Assembly (NCBI GenBank): GCA_964554795.1
Contig: CAZKQB010000001.1
Coordinates: 1 to 64,000, forward strand
DNA from: SFHK01 sp964554795
GTDB lineage: Bacteria > Bacillota > Clostridia > Christensenellales > Aristaeellaceae
DNA: 64,000 nucleotides
Direction: 5' to 3'
In this document: positions 52,812 through 60,991 of the stretch, piece by piece
Layout of the letters: every line of letters begins with the position of its first letter
Numbering within the stretch: the first letter of the stretch is position 1
Translations under genes and position numbers: made by a program
Notes under the pieces: model-generated
Seen by the model: the letters and a program-made list of their open reading frames with translations, nothing else
Databases searched by the model: none
What the model was told of the DNA's origin: nothing

Positions 52812-54137
52812 GTGCTCGAATTTGAAATGGAATCGTCTAACTACGCTTCGATTAAAGTAGTCGGAGTCGGCGGCGCGGGAACGAACGCGGTAAACCGCAT
52901 GGTGGATAGTGGTCTGCGTGGCGTGGAATTCATTGCCGTAAATACCGATAAGCAGGCGCTGCAGCTAAGCAAGGCGACAAACAAGGTGCAGATCGGCGAA
53001 AAGCTGACCAAGGGCCTGGGCGCGGGCGCAAACCCCGACGTCGGCAAACGCGCGGCGGAGGAAAGCCGCGAGGAGCTCGCCGAAATTATGAAGGGCGCGG
53101 ATCTTGTGTTCGTTACCTGCGGCATGGGCGGCGGTACGGGCACAGGTGCAGCTCCGATCATCGCGGAGATTGCTCGTGATCAGGGTATTCTCACCATTGG
53201 CGTAGTTTCAAAGCCGTTTATGTTCGAGGGACGTCAGCGCATGAAGAATGCCGAGAACGGAATTGAGCAGCTGAAGGCTAACGTAGATACGCTGGTTGTG
53301 GTTCCCAACGATCGACTTTTGCAGATCGTTTCCAAGGGTACCACGATGACCGAGGCGTTCAAGATTGCAGACGATACGCTTCGTCAGGGTATTCAGGGTA
53401 TTTCCGACCTGATCGCAGTGCCTGCAATGATCAACCTTGACTTTGCAGACGTGCGCACCGTAATGGAATCCCGCGGTCTTGCGCATATGGGTATCGGCGT
53501 AGGAAGCGGCGAAAACCGCATGGTCGAGGCTGCCAAGCAGGCGGTCTCCAGCCCGATGCTGGAGACCTCCATCGACGGCGCCCGCGCCGTGCTGATCAAT
53601 ATTACCGGCAGCCCGGACACCTCTATTATTGAGGTAAACGAGGCCGCGCAGTTGATCACGCAGGCAGCGGATCCCGAGGCAAACATCATCTTTGGCGCGG
53701 GTATCGACGAGAGTCTGACCGACGAGGTACACATTACCGTAATCGCAACGGGCTTTGAAAAGACACCGTTCCCCGACAAGAAGAGCAACAATCCCTTTGC
53801 GAGAAAGCCTGAGCGTCCGCAGCAGACCGAGGAAACCGTGGAACCGGTGATTCCGGAGGTTGGCGAAGCCGATGACGAAAAGGGCGCGAGCATTCCGCCG
53901 ATCTTCGATCGCCGTCCGGAGCAGTTGCGTCGCCCGGCTGCCCATCCGAACGCGCAGCGCCCGGCACAGCGTCCGCAGCAGCGTCCTGCGGGAGAGGCCT
54001 CTACGCGTATTCCGCCGCGCCAGACGCCGAGAACCTATGGTGACGCCGATGCGTTTGCCGAGCCGAGACCTGCGCGCCGCGGCTTTTCTCCGGATCGGCC
54101 GAGCTTCCTTGGCAACCGTGAAAAGAAGGGCGAATAA
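52812..54137 (+). CDS. ftsZ: Cell division protein FtsZ
   Basis: Tubulin-like GTPase that forms the Z-ring. 441 aa. GTP-binding blocks are VGVGGAGTNAVNRM, the tubulin signature GGGTGTGAAP, and the T7 synergy loop NLDFADVRTVM. After about residue 320 comes a long Pro/Arg/Gln-rich linker, and the C-terminal peptide RPSFLGNREKKGE is the tail that binds FtsA and other partners. The GTG start at 52812 is 6 bases after GAGGGGGA at 52798-52805. A terminator follows. Confidence 0.97.
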   Translation: MLEFEMESSNYASIKVVGVGGAGTNAVNRMVDSGLRGVEFIAVNTDKQALQLSKATNKVQIGEKLTKGLGAGANPDVGKRAAEESREELAEIMKGADLVFVTCGMGGGTGTGAAPIIAEIARDQGILTIGVVSKPFMFEGRQRMKNAENGIEQLKANVDTLVVVPNDRLLQIVSKGTTMTEAFKIADDTLRQGIQGISDLIAVPAMINLDFADVRTVMESRGLAHMGIGVGSGENRMVEAAKQAVSSPMLETSIDGARAVLINITGSPDTSIIEVNEAAQLITQAADPEANIIFGAGIDESLTDEVHITVIATGFEKTPFPDKKSNNPFARKPERPQQTEETVEPVIPEVGEADDEKGASIPPIFDRRPEQLRRPAAHPNAQRPAQRPQQRPAGEASTRIPPRQTPRTYGDADAFAEPRPARRGFSPDRPSFLGNREKKGE

Positions 54138-54179
54138 GCCTTCTTGATAGAACCATCCTAAAGCATCAAAACCAAAATT

Positions 54180-54208
54180 GGAGTACCCTCGGGTGCTCCT
54201 TTTTTGTT
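54180..54208 (+). terminator. Terminator after ftsZ
   Basis: GGAGTACC at 54180-54187 pairs with GGTGCTCC at 54192-54199 (one T-G pair) around the loop CTCG, then a run of T. Confidence 0.85.
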
Positions 54209-54238
54209 TTGGAAGTTCTCGATGAGTTTACGAATGCA

Positions 54239-54247
54239 TGATATACT
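54239..54247 (+). promoter_or_regulatory. Possible extended -10 promoter before the glycosyltransferase
   Basis: TG-A-TATACT at 54239-54247, 25 bases before the next gene; no clear -35. Confidence 0.4.
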
Positions 54248-54271
54248 TACCCCGCAGGTGGAGGTGAAGCC

Positions 54272-55537
54272 ATGGAGTGGCTTATGAAGGTACGCGATGG
54301 GGTGGACACGGTCACGCAGATTCTGAGCATACTGACAATGTATACAATGCTGATTTCGGTGATTGGCCTTTTTACCACGAAGCGGTATGGCGGCGCGAAG
54401 GCTTATCATCGATACGCCGTGCTTGTGGCTGCGCGAAATGAGGAGGCCGTGGTCGGACGTTTGGTGGAGAGCCTTCGCAATCAGGAATACCCGTCGGGGC
54501 GAATTACGGTGTTTGTTGTAGCGGACAACTGCACCGACGCCACGGCGACGATAGCGCGCAGAGCCGGCGCGGTGGTATACGAGCGCCAAAACGAGAATGA
54601 GCGCACGAAGGGCTTTGCGCTTCGCTATCTGGTTGAACGCATCCGCCGGGATTACGGCATCGACACCTTTGATGGGTATTTTATCTTCGACGCGGACAAC
54701 GTGCTGAAGCGCGATTTTGTGGCGCGCATGAACGATGCGTTTGACGCAGGAGAAAAGGTCGTTGTGTCGTTTCGAAACAGCAAGAATCTGAATGGCAGCT
54801 GGATTGCGGCTTCTTATGCGTTGCACTGGCTGCGTACTTGCCGCACGGAGCACCGGGGACGCAGCGTTCTCGGCCTTTCGGCGCGCGTACAGGGAACGGG
54901 CGTGTTGTTTTCCAGCGAGCTGATTCGGGATGGCTGGAACTACACGTCGTTTACGGAGGACCGGGCATTTTCAGCAGACGCGGTTGTGAAGGGCTATCGT
55001 ATCGCCTATCAGGATGCGGCGGAGTTCTACGACGAGCAGCCGGAGGATCTGCGCGTGGCGCTTCGGCAGCGTCTGCGCTGGGCAAAGGGACACCTGCAGT
55101 CGTTTACGGAGTCAGGCGGCAAGCTGCTGCGGGGCGTGTTTACAAGGCGTGGGGCAACTTGCTATGATATGCTGTGGACGGTTGTACCGAAGGGCTTATT
55201 TCTGTTCTTTCTCCGCATCGCGCGGCTCGCGTTGGGGCTGTTTGGAGGACTGAACGCGGGAATTCTCTTTCTGGATTATGGGAAAAGCTTTGCGGCTGGG
55301 TGGGTTGGCAGTGCGTTGCTTGCGGCGTACGTGCTGGTGATGGAGTACGCGAGACTTCAGCGGCTGTCCATTTCCAAAGCTGCCCTTGCTTGCCTGCTGT
55401 TCCCGGTTTTTGACCTGATTGGATTGTTCTCTTCCGTTGCGGCGCTATTTGTGAAGGTAGAGTGGAAGCCGATTCCGCACCGAATCAATCGGACGATGGA
55501 GGAAATAGAGGACTCGGTGGAGGATAAGAGCGCCTGA
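54272..55537 (+). CDS. Membrane glycosyltransferase family 2
   Basis: 421 aa. An N-terminal membrane helix, then a GT-A catalytic domain (YAVLVAARNEEAVVGRLVESL, VVADNCTDATATIARRAGA, the metal-binding FDADNVLKRDF and the processive-type motif QRLRWAKG) and several C-terminal helices. The layout resembles hyaluronan/cellulose-type or N-acetylglucosaminyl transferases that polymerise and export at the membrane. GTGGAGGTG precedes the ATG. Product unknown. It separates ftsZ from spoIIGA, which are closer in most spore formers. Confidence 0.8.
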   Translation: MEWLMKVRDGVDTVTQILSILTMYTMLISVIGLFTTKRYGGAKAYHRYAVLVAARNEEAVVGRLVESLRNQEYPSGRITVFVVADNCTDATATIARRAGAVVYERQNENERTKGFALRYLVERIRRDYGIDTFDGYFIFDADNVLKRDFVARMNDAFDAGEKVVVSFRNSKNLNGSWIAASYALHWLRTCRTEHRGRSVLGLSARVQGTGVLFSSELIRDGWNYTSFTEDRAFSADAVVKGYRIAYQDAAEFYDEQPEDLRVALRQRLRWAKGHLQSFTESGGKLLRGVFTRRGATCYDMLWTVVPKGLFLFFLRIARLALGLFGGLNAGILFLDYGKSFAAGWVGSALLAAYVLVMEYARLQRLSISKAALACLLFPVFDLIGLFSSVAALFVKVEWKPIPHRINRTMEEIEDSVEDKSA

Positions 55538-55597
55538 ATGGGTGAAACCATTTTTCCTGTATTCATGCGAATATGCGCGAAATTATCATTTCTTTTT

Positions 55598-55803
55598 TTC
55601 GACATGCGGTCAAACGCATGTCGAATTCGTCGAACAGGGTTTCCCTGTTTAGGAGGGCTGGATGTTCCGTGAGACGGACACCTGGCTCTTTTTTTGTTTT
55701 TGGTGCAGGTGGAAATACGTCGGATGTGAGTCGAATTGTCGAAAACCGATGCTTTTTGTGCGACAGGAAACCGGGGAAATGCGGAGCGGTTCTACCGTAT
55801 AAT
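55598..55803 (+). promoter_or_regulatory. Spo0A-box cluster and promoter of spoIIGA-sigE
   Basis: TGTCGAA (Spo0A consensus) occurs exactly at 55619-55625 and 55737-55743 and, on the minus strand, at 55598-55604. One-mismatch copies lie at 55628-55634, 55729-55735 and 55759-55765 (minus). TATAAT at 55798-55803 would be the -10. It lacks a good -35, as expected of an activator-dependent promoter. The known spoIIG promoter is Spo0A-activated in the same way. Confidence 0.75.
55653..55697 (+). terminator. Terminator between the glycosyltransferase and spoIIGA
   Basis: An imperfect stem around TTCCGTGAGACGGA with outer pairs GAGGGC against GGCTC, followed by a run of T. A further 7-base-pair hairpin AACAGGG/CCCTGTT at 55633-55649 precedes it. 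Confidence 0.6.
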
Positions 55804-55828
55804 GGCTGTGCAAGGGGGAAAGGCGAAA

Positions 55829-56581
55829 GTGGAAGTGAGTGCGGAAGAGTATCTGGTGGCGAACTTCCTGTTTGATTTCTTCCTGCTCTACCTGCCCGCG
55901 CGGGGAACGTGGTTCTTCCGGCCGGAGCGGTTGCTACCGGCGGCGATACTCGGTGCGCTTTCGGCGCTCGCGTTCCAGGCACTGATGTTGCCGGGTGCGG
56001 CGCTCGCGACGATGCTGCCGATGTGCCTGATTGCGTATCCGCTGACGGACGGAAGACAGTTCGCAGTAGCCTCCGTGAGGGTGCTTCTGTATGCGTTTGT
56101 GTTGGCTGGGGCGATGGAAGCCGCGCGCCACGCAGACGCGGAGCCGTTCGTTCAGACATTGGTAGGCATGGCGGCCGTGTGGGCGGTGGACGCACTGGGA
56201 AGGCAAATACAACCTGAGCGGGACACGGTGCAGCTACGCGTGTGGAGCGGCGGGTGTCGGAGGCGATTTGCGGCGCTCGTGGATACCGGAAATCTTCTTC
56301 GGGAGCCTTTGAGTGCGCTTCCGGTGCTGATTGCGGATGAGGCGGCACTGGGGCGAAGGGTCTATCGGATGCTGGCAGAGCAGGCGGGTGCGCGCACAGC
56401 GGCGTTTCGAACGGTGGGCGGAGATGGTGAGCTTATCTGCGCTCGACCGGAGCGGATTGAGGTTCGCATTGGCGAGCGCTGGAGACTGGCGCCCGACCTA
56501 TGGATTGGGCTATATCCGGGAAGACTGCGCGGAAACGTACACGCGCTTGCACCTGGGGTGTTGGGACAAAAAAGAGCGTGA
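55829..56581 (+). CDS. spoIIGA: SpoIIGA, sporulation sigma-E processing peptidase
   Basis: 250 aa. Five hydrophobic helices at the N-terminus (VANFLFDFFLLYLP onward) lead to a cytoplasmic aspartic-protease-like domain with FAALVDTGNLLREPLSALPVLI. SpoIIGA cleaves the pro-sequence of sigma-E after a SpoIIR signal. The GTG at 55829 is chosen as start because the likely -10 box (55798-55803) overlaps the ATG at 55802, and AAGGGGG lies 10 bases upstream of this GTG. This makes the N-terminus MEVSAEEYLVANFLFD, as in the family. Confidence 0.88.
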   Translation: MEVSAEEYLVANFLFDFFLLYLPARGTWFFRPERLLPAAILGALSALAFQALMLPGAALATMLPMCLIAYPLTDGRQFAVASVRVLLYAFVLAGAMEAARHADAEPFVQTLVGMAAVWAVDALGRQIQPERDTVQLRVWSGGCRRRFAALVDTGNLLREPLSALPVLIADEAALGRRVYRMLAEQAGARTAAFRTVGGDGELICARPERIEVRIGERWRLAPDLWIGLYPGRLRGNVHALAPGVLGQKRA

Positions 56582-56594
56582 AGGAGGCGGCCGA

Positions 56595-57311
56595 ATGGGA
56601 ACGGCGGCAATTCCTCTGGTGAAACGGTCGGTCTATGGGTTAATCGTAAGAATGCGCAGGGGTTCCGTGGCGTACATTGGTGGAAGCGACCTGCTTCCCG
56701 CGCCGCTGAGCCGCGAGGAGGAGGAGACTCTGGTCAGACGGTCGGACAATGGAGATACCCACGCCCGTGCGTCATTGATTGAACATAACCTGCGCTTAGT
56801 GGTGTTTATCGCCCGAAAGTTTGAGAATACGGGGCTGGGAATCGAAGATTTGATCTCCATCGGCACGATCGGGCTGATCAAGGCAGTGAATTCGTTTAAG
56901 CTGGACAAGCAGATTAAGCTGGCGACCTATGCGTCGCGCTGCATCGAAAATGAGATTCTGATGGTGCTACGCAGAACGAATAAGCTGAAGCTGGAGGTCT
57001 CCTTCGACGAGCCGCTGAACACAGATTGGGATGGGAACGAGCTTCTGCTCTCGGACATCATGGGTACGGAGCCGGATCTCGTGTCCCGCGATCTGGAGGC
57101 AAACGAGGAGAAGACGGCACTGCGGCAGGCAATTGATCACCTGAACCCGCGCGAGAAGCAGATTATCGATTTGCGCTATGGCATGAAGGATGGCAATGAA
57201 CGCACCCAGAAGGAGGTAGCCGACCTGATGGGCATTTCGCAAAGCTACATATCCAGACTCGAAAAGAAGATCATCGTAAAGCTGCAAAGGGACATGCAGA
57301 AGCTGGCCTGA
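56595..57311 (+). CDS. sigE: RNA polymerase sporulation sigma factor SigE (precursor)
   Basis: 238 aa mother-cell sigma factor made as inactive pro-sigma-E. The basic N-terminal pro-region (VYGLIVRMRRGSVAYIGG) resembles the Bacillus one, with cleavage near AYIGGS. Then sigma region 2 (ARASLIEHNLRLVVFIARKF, GIEDLISIGTIGLIKAV, KLATYASRCIENEILM) and region 4 (GISQSYISRLEKKI). AAGGAGG (56581-56587) sets the ATG at 56595. It is cotranscribed with spoIIGA (13 bases apart). sigG, usually next, is absent. Confidence 0.96.
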   Translation: MGTAAIPLVKRSVYGLIVRMRRGSVAYIGGSDLLPAPLSREEEETLVRRSDNGDTHARASLIEHNLRLVVFIARKFENTGLGIEDLISIGTIGLIKAVNSFKLDKQIKLATYASRCIENEILMVLRRTNKLKLEVSFDEPLNTDWDGNELLLSDIMGTEPDLVSRDLEANEEKTALRQAIDHLNPREKQIIDLRYGMKDGNERTQKEVADLMGISQSYISRLEKKIIVKLQRDMQKLA

Positions 57312-57405
57312 GTCGGCATGCAAAAACCTTCCCGGAGAATGCTGCTGATAAGACAGTAATTTGAGAAAATTACGAAATCAACAATTGCAAACAGGATGGT
57401 ACAAC

Positions 57406-57448
57406 AAAACAGGCGACATTCAACTTTGGTTGGTGTCGCCTGTTTTTG
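57406..57448 (+). terminator. Terminator downstream of sigE
   Basis: AACAGGCGACA at 57408-57418 pairs with TGTCGCCTGTT at 57434-57444; an inner CAAC/GTTG helix adds to it, and TTTT follows. It lies about 95 bases after the sigE stop. From here to 57690 (about 240 bases) I see no gene. Confidence 0.8.
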
Positions 57449-57692
57449 TGCGTTTAAGGGTTGAAAAGTGCCATTTTCTTGCTTTGTACAGCGAGGCTTG
57501 TGGGATGAGTGAAATTATTATCGCACTCGTAAAATATCGCTATCAGGCGACGAATTCGTAAAGTGAATCATCGGGTATTATGATGCAGGACTCGTTCAAC
57601 GCAGTGAAAACGGTCAAATGGCGTGTGTTCACAAAAAAAGGCATCATTTTGCAGAAAAACTCGCCTGCCTAATGAAAACTATATCAAAGCTA

Positions 57693-57701
57693 TGCTATAA
57701 T
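57693..57701 (+). promoter_or_regulatory. Extended -10 promoter of the accessory genes
   Basis: TG-C-TATAAT at 57693-57701 with no good -35; it precedes the first gene of the AT-richer island. Confidence 0.5.
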
Positions 57702-57729
57702 GCGTGTACATACTAATATGAACGGAGGT

Positions 57730-57987
57730 ATGGCAGATAAAAAGCTATTGTCCTGTGCGTTCAAGATAGATAGCGGTTACGTGAAGCTGAAGTCCAACAA
57801 TGGCAGCATAATCGCCATTAGTTGCAATGCCATGGAAAACGAAGTTGCCGACAATATGTACCAGCGATCAGAATTGGATTATCTGATCTACAACAATCCT
57901 CTGGCGTATGCCGACCTCGTGCTGAACGGTGACCCGGAGGCGTACCTCAAGGCGGTTACTGAATATAAATCATTGGACGTACCTTAG
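57730..57987 (+). CDS. DUF6061-like small protein
   Basis: 85 aa from ATG 57730, or 89 aa from an ATG at 57718; GGAGG at 57724-57728 sits too close to the first and behind the second, so the start is uncertain. The central block ENEVADNMYQRSELDYLIYN and LAYADLVLNGDPEAYLKAV looks like DUF6061 proteins common in Clostridia and their mobile elements. Base composition is visibly more AT-rich than the flanking chromosome. Function unknown. Confidence 0.65.
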   Translation: MADKKLLSCAFKIDSGYVKLKSNNGSIIAISCNAMENEVADNMYQRSELDYLIYNNPLAYADLVLNGDPEAYLKAVTEYKSLDVP

Positions 57988-58001
57988 ATTGGAGAAATGC
58001 T

Positions 58002-58703
58002 ATGATAATCAACTGTGTATGGGAGCATAATTGCAATGACACTTTGCTTTATGCCACAAATTTGATCGGTGCATATACCCGTGGCGAAAGTCTTGAAATC
58101 GCAAAGGCAAAGATGCCACAAGAGATTGTTTCTTATCTCAACTGGCTGGGCAAGGATACTACGGATAGCATGGAAATCGTGATCGTCGAAGAAAAAAACT
58201 CCGAGCTTGCAATTCGGGATGCAGATTCCGATGTGCTTTTTGAGAGCGAACAAGCACCGCTGACAGCTGCGGAATATGAAAACCTGAAAGCCCTCGCATT
58301 GAAGTCGGCGAAAGATTTTCTTGCACTGTATGAGTCGATTCCCGACAGGAATGCAACTTCCAAAGCGGAGCGTAAGACCTTCTACGGGTCAGTTCCTCGC
58401 ACGGCAAAGGAAATGTACGATCATACCAAGAATGTAAATGCGTATTATTTCGGAGAGATCAATGTAGATGCCGATAATGACGGCAATATCTATGAATGCC
58501 GCAAGCGTGGATTTGAGGCTTTGGAGCGACAGCCAGATTTTCTGCAAAATATAGTCATTGAGGGTAGCTATGGTGAGGATTGGTCACTCCGTAAGGTTCT
58601 GCGTCGCTTTATCTGGCACGACCGCATCCATGCAAAAGCCATGTACCGAATGGCAGTAAAGGTTTTTGGAACAGAAAATGTGGTAAATCCATTTTGCTTT
58701 TGA
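58002..58703 (+). CDS. Uncharacterised protein with DinB-like C-terminus
   Basis: 233 aa. The N-terminal half shows no known motif. The C-terminal part, with VLRRFIWHDRIHAKAMYRMAVKVFG, resembles the metal-binding histidine helix of the DinB/YfiT four-helix superfamily. GGAGAAATGCT precedes the ATG, 14 bases after the previous gene, and the next gene follows after 12 bases, so all three look like one operon. A real function is not recognised. Confidence 0.65.
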   Translation: MIINCVWEHNCNDTLLYATNLIGAYTRGESLEIAKAKMPQEIVSYLNWLGKDTTDSMEIVIVEEKNSELAIRDADSDVLFESEQAPLTAAEYENLKALALKSAKDFLALYESIPDRNATSKAERKTFYGSVPRTAKEMYDHTKNVNAYYFGEINVDADNDGNIYECRKRGFEALERQPDFLQNIVIEGSYGEDWSLRKVLRRFIWHDRIHAKAMYRMAVKVFGTENVVNPFCF

Positions 58704-58715
58704 TTGGAGAAAACA

Positions 58716-59495
58716 ATGAACATCAAATTTATAAATCCCGGTGTTGACTATATGATTCAGCGAATCATGGACTTTCAGACCGAAGATGAATCCGCTTTCT
58801 GGTCTGAACCCTTATATCATTTTTATCCGCAGCTTGATAAAGCCTACGCCACAAGCTCGCCGTTTGCCGAAAGAAAACACTATATTGAACGTACAATGCG
58901 AGCGGTTTATAAGGAGTTGGAAGATACGATCAATGAAAAAGTGGCTTTATATGCTCGCCATTGGGACGCTTGCAAACCACAAATCACAGCCGCTTTGTCG
59001 GACACTTTCGGCGTGGATTGTGAGAATATGTTCAATGACATACAGTGCAATTTGAGTATCAATCCTGTTGAACCTCGCTTTTTGAAAGAGCACCGCTATG
59101 ACACATTCTACTTAAACAGTGAAAGAGGCGCAATCGGTGGTGGAATACATGAGATCATTCATTTTGTTTGGTTTCATGTATGGAATAGGTTGTTCCAGGA
59201 TAGCTACGATGAATACGAACGCCCCTCGCTCAAATGGATTTTGAGTGAAATGGTAGTCGAGTCCATAATGAAGGACGAGCGGCTCAGCTCCGTTAACCCC
59301 TATTTTCCAAGAGAGAACGGCGGGTGCATCTACCCCTATTTCTTTGATATGATGGTAGATGGCAAGCTGATTTTAGATACATTGGATGCAATGTATCAGA
59401 GCCAAAATATCGCAGATTTTATGCGGAATAGCTATGCGTACTGTAAAGAGCATGAAGCGGCTATCAGAGAGCATATCCAAAAGTCGGAGAGGTGA
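58716..59495 (+). CDS. Uncharacterised protein with HExxH zincin-like motif
   Basis: 259 aa, no signal peptide. The motif HEIIHF, in GGGIHEIIHFVWFHVW, is a HExxH zinc-metalloprotease-type site; a downstream glutamate (ILSEMVVESIM) could be the third ligand. No family is recognised. The start is ATG 58716 with GGAG at 58706-58709. Its stop lies 5 bases before the mobC remnant. It may be a toxin-like or signalling peptidase, but that is speculation. Confidence 0.65.
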   Translation: MNIKFINPGVDYMIQRIMDFQTEDESAFWSEPLYHFYPQLDKAYATSSPFAERKHYIERTMRAVYKELEDTINEKVALYARHWDACKPQITAALSDTFGVDCENMFNDIQCNLSINPVEPRFLKEHRYDTFYLNSERGAIGGGIHEIIHFVWFHVWNRLFQDSYDEYERPSLKWILSEMVVESIMKDERLSSVNPYFPRENGGCIYPYFFDMMVDGKLILDTLDAMYQSQNIADFMRNSYAYCKEHEAAIREHIQKSER

Positions 59496-59500
59496 CACCT

Positions 59501-59703
59501 ATGCCAAACACCGCAAATCGCAAACGACCGATACAGTCAAATTCTTTGTAGAGGAAAACGAGCTTGCTGCCATAAAGCAGCGAATGGCCCAGTTCGGAAC
59601 GGACAATCTCAGCACCTATCTTCGCACCATGGCGATGGAGGGAATTTTCCCAACTGCCGAGGGTGAGGAAAGCACCAAACAGGAAAACTGCGAAAATGCG
59701 TGA
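59501..59703 (+). pseudogene. Frameshifted MobC-like relaxosome protein remnant
   Basis: From ATG 59501 (AGAGG 8 bases upstream) the frame reads MPNTANRKRPIQ, the usual MobC start, then stops early. After one missing base behind 59536 the text continues in another frame as VKFFVEENELAAIKQRMAQ and FGTDNLSTYLRTMAMEGIF, the rest of MobC. A single-base deletion joins the two, so the gene is broken or the base was lost in sequencing. No relaxase gene follows. Confidence 0.75.
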
Positions 59704-60065
59704 TTGCCATATCACGGCTTTCGCAAAAATCAGCACCAACGGCGCGTAGACAATTTCTCTGAAATTGCTAAAGGGTTTTGGATGTTGCCAGGCAAGTTTC
59801 GCACGAGTGGGTACCGCCGTGCCCAGCTTGATAGCCCCACCTGTAAGGTAGCAAACCGAATTTTTGCAAAAATTGCAGAGCGTATATACAATTGATGCGC
59901 GTGCTATTCGCCTTTCCTATGATATGACCTCATTGGCTTTATTCCCGTGGATGAGCGAATAAAGACAGAACAGGCGTGACCCAAATCATGCCTGTTCCAC
60001 AAAATTCAGTTTTACTGTCTTACGAGCACCGGAGTATGCGTCCGGGAGATTTGCTGTGAAAGGGG
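59704..60065. other. Intergenic stretch without a supported gene
   Basis: About 360 bases between the mobC remnant and the minus-strand nucleoside hydrolase. It holds one hairpin (59968-59997) and otherwise no ribosome-site-backed reading frame. It probably contains the right edge of the island. Confidence 0.6.
59968..59997 (-). terminator. Hairpin ending the minus-strand operon
   Basis: GAACAGGCGTGA at 59968-59979 pairs with TCATGCCTGTTC at 59986-59997 (one G-U pair, loop of 6). Read on the minus strand it is followed by TGTCTTTATT, a weak T tract. Confidence 0.5.
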
Positions 60066-60980
60066 TTATTTCGTTAGCTTTGCGATCAGATCGGCCATCA
60101 GTGCGTCTCGCTTGATGCACCAGACGTAGCGCAGAGGCGCGCGCCGGGGATCCTGCGAATAGTGATGGTCGTACTGCGGGATGGGGGCAGGGATGATGCG
60201 ACTGCTCATGAAGCGGTCGTCGTCGTTCAGAAGCCACGCGACGGCGGTTACGTCCCAGATTACGCGGCTCCACGGCTTGCCCTTGGCGTAACGATGCGCC
60301 GCCTTGATGGTAGCATTGGCCAGGTGGTCGCACAAAGCGCTCTTTCCGAGCAGCCAGTAGTGAAGCTCCGGCTCGGTGAGCGTGAATCGGTCGACCACGC
60401 CCATACAGGGGAGCTGCACGACGGCGGCTCCGCTTGCGAATACCACGCGCGCGGCGGCAACGTCCTGCATCATGTTGAATTCGTTCGTGTCCGGCCACTC
60501 CAGCGAATGACCGCCCAGCCACACAACAACGATCTTTTCAGCAATCGCGGGGTTCAGAAGAAGAGCTGACGCGACGTTCGTAATTGCGCCGATTGCCACA
60601 ACATACAATGGCTGCGCGGGAGAATAGGCGGCTGCACGGGCGGCAAGGTCGCGCGCGGCAGGGGAATCCACCGGCGTCTTTTCGTCAGGCAGGTAGCAGC
60701 GCGAGCCTTCAAAGGCAGAGGAAATCAGATCCTCGCGCTCGGCAAGCTTCAGAAGCGTTTTGATTTCCTCATAGCTTTTCAGCATGCCGTCTTCGGGTCC
60801 GTTTGAGTTTTCGTTGAAAAATGGAGCTGCATAGACGGCGCAGGTATTGATGCGTTCGGTGCTGCGAAGCATATAGGAAAGCGCAAACTGGTCGTCGATT
60901 TCGTTAAAGGTGTCTGTATCCAGAACGGCATCGATGACGCCCTGCGGTGCGCGCAGGCGATTCAGAATCGTATCAGACAT
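60066..60980 (-). CDS. Nucleoside hydrolase (IUNH family)
   Basis: 304 aa. The ribose/calcium-binding N-terminal motif is DTDTFNEIDDQFAL (DxDxxxDD pattern); YVVAIGAITNVASALLLNP and WDVTAVAWLL fit the family's core and late Asp ligand. Members cleave N-glycosidic bonds of ribonucleosides and some of related compounds. The start at 60980 has AGGAGG upstream. It is the last gene of the minus-strand operon, 11 bases after the flavoprotein gene. Substrate unknown. Confidence 0.9.
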   Translation of the reverse strand: MSDTILNRLRAPQGVIDAVLDTDTFNEIDDQFALSYMLRSTERINTCAVYAAPFFNENSNGPEDGMLKSYEEIKTLLKLAEREDLISSAFEGSRCYLPDEKTPVDSPAARDLAARAAAYSPAQPLYVVAIGAITNVASALLLNPAIAEKIVVVWLGGHSLEWPDTNEFNMMQDVAAARVVFASGAAVVQLPCMGVVDRFTLTEPELHYWLLGKSALCDHLANATIKAAHRYAKGKPWSRVIWDVTAVAWLLNDDDRFMSSRIIPAPIPQYDHHYSQDPRRAPLRYVWCIKRDALMADLIAKLTK

Positions 60981-60991
60981 ATAAAAACCTC

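Noticed and set aside
55573..55875. 100-codon open frame over the Spo0A boxes
   Set aside because: It covers the terminator, Spo0A boxes and promoter and overlaps the spoIIGA start; it has no recognisable protein text.
57361..57561. 66-codon open frame after sigE
   Set aside because: It starts with TTG without a ribosome site, runs through the terminator hairpin, and shows no motif.
59704..59895. 63-codon open frame after the mobC remnant
   Set aside because: No ribosome site or family resemblance; composition and position suggest decayed element DNA.
57408..59977. Shared AACAGGCG at 57408 and 59969 as possible attachment repeats of the island
   Set aside because: Only 8 bases, each copy inside a terminator-like hairpin, so chance or terminator convergence is more likely.
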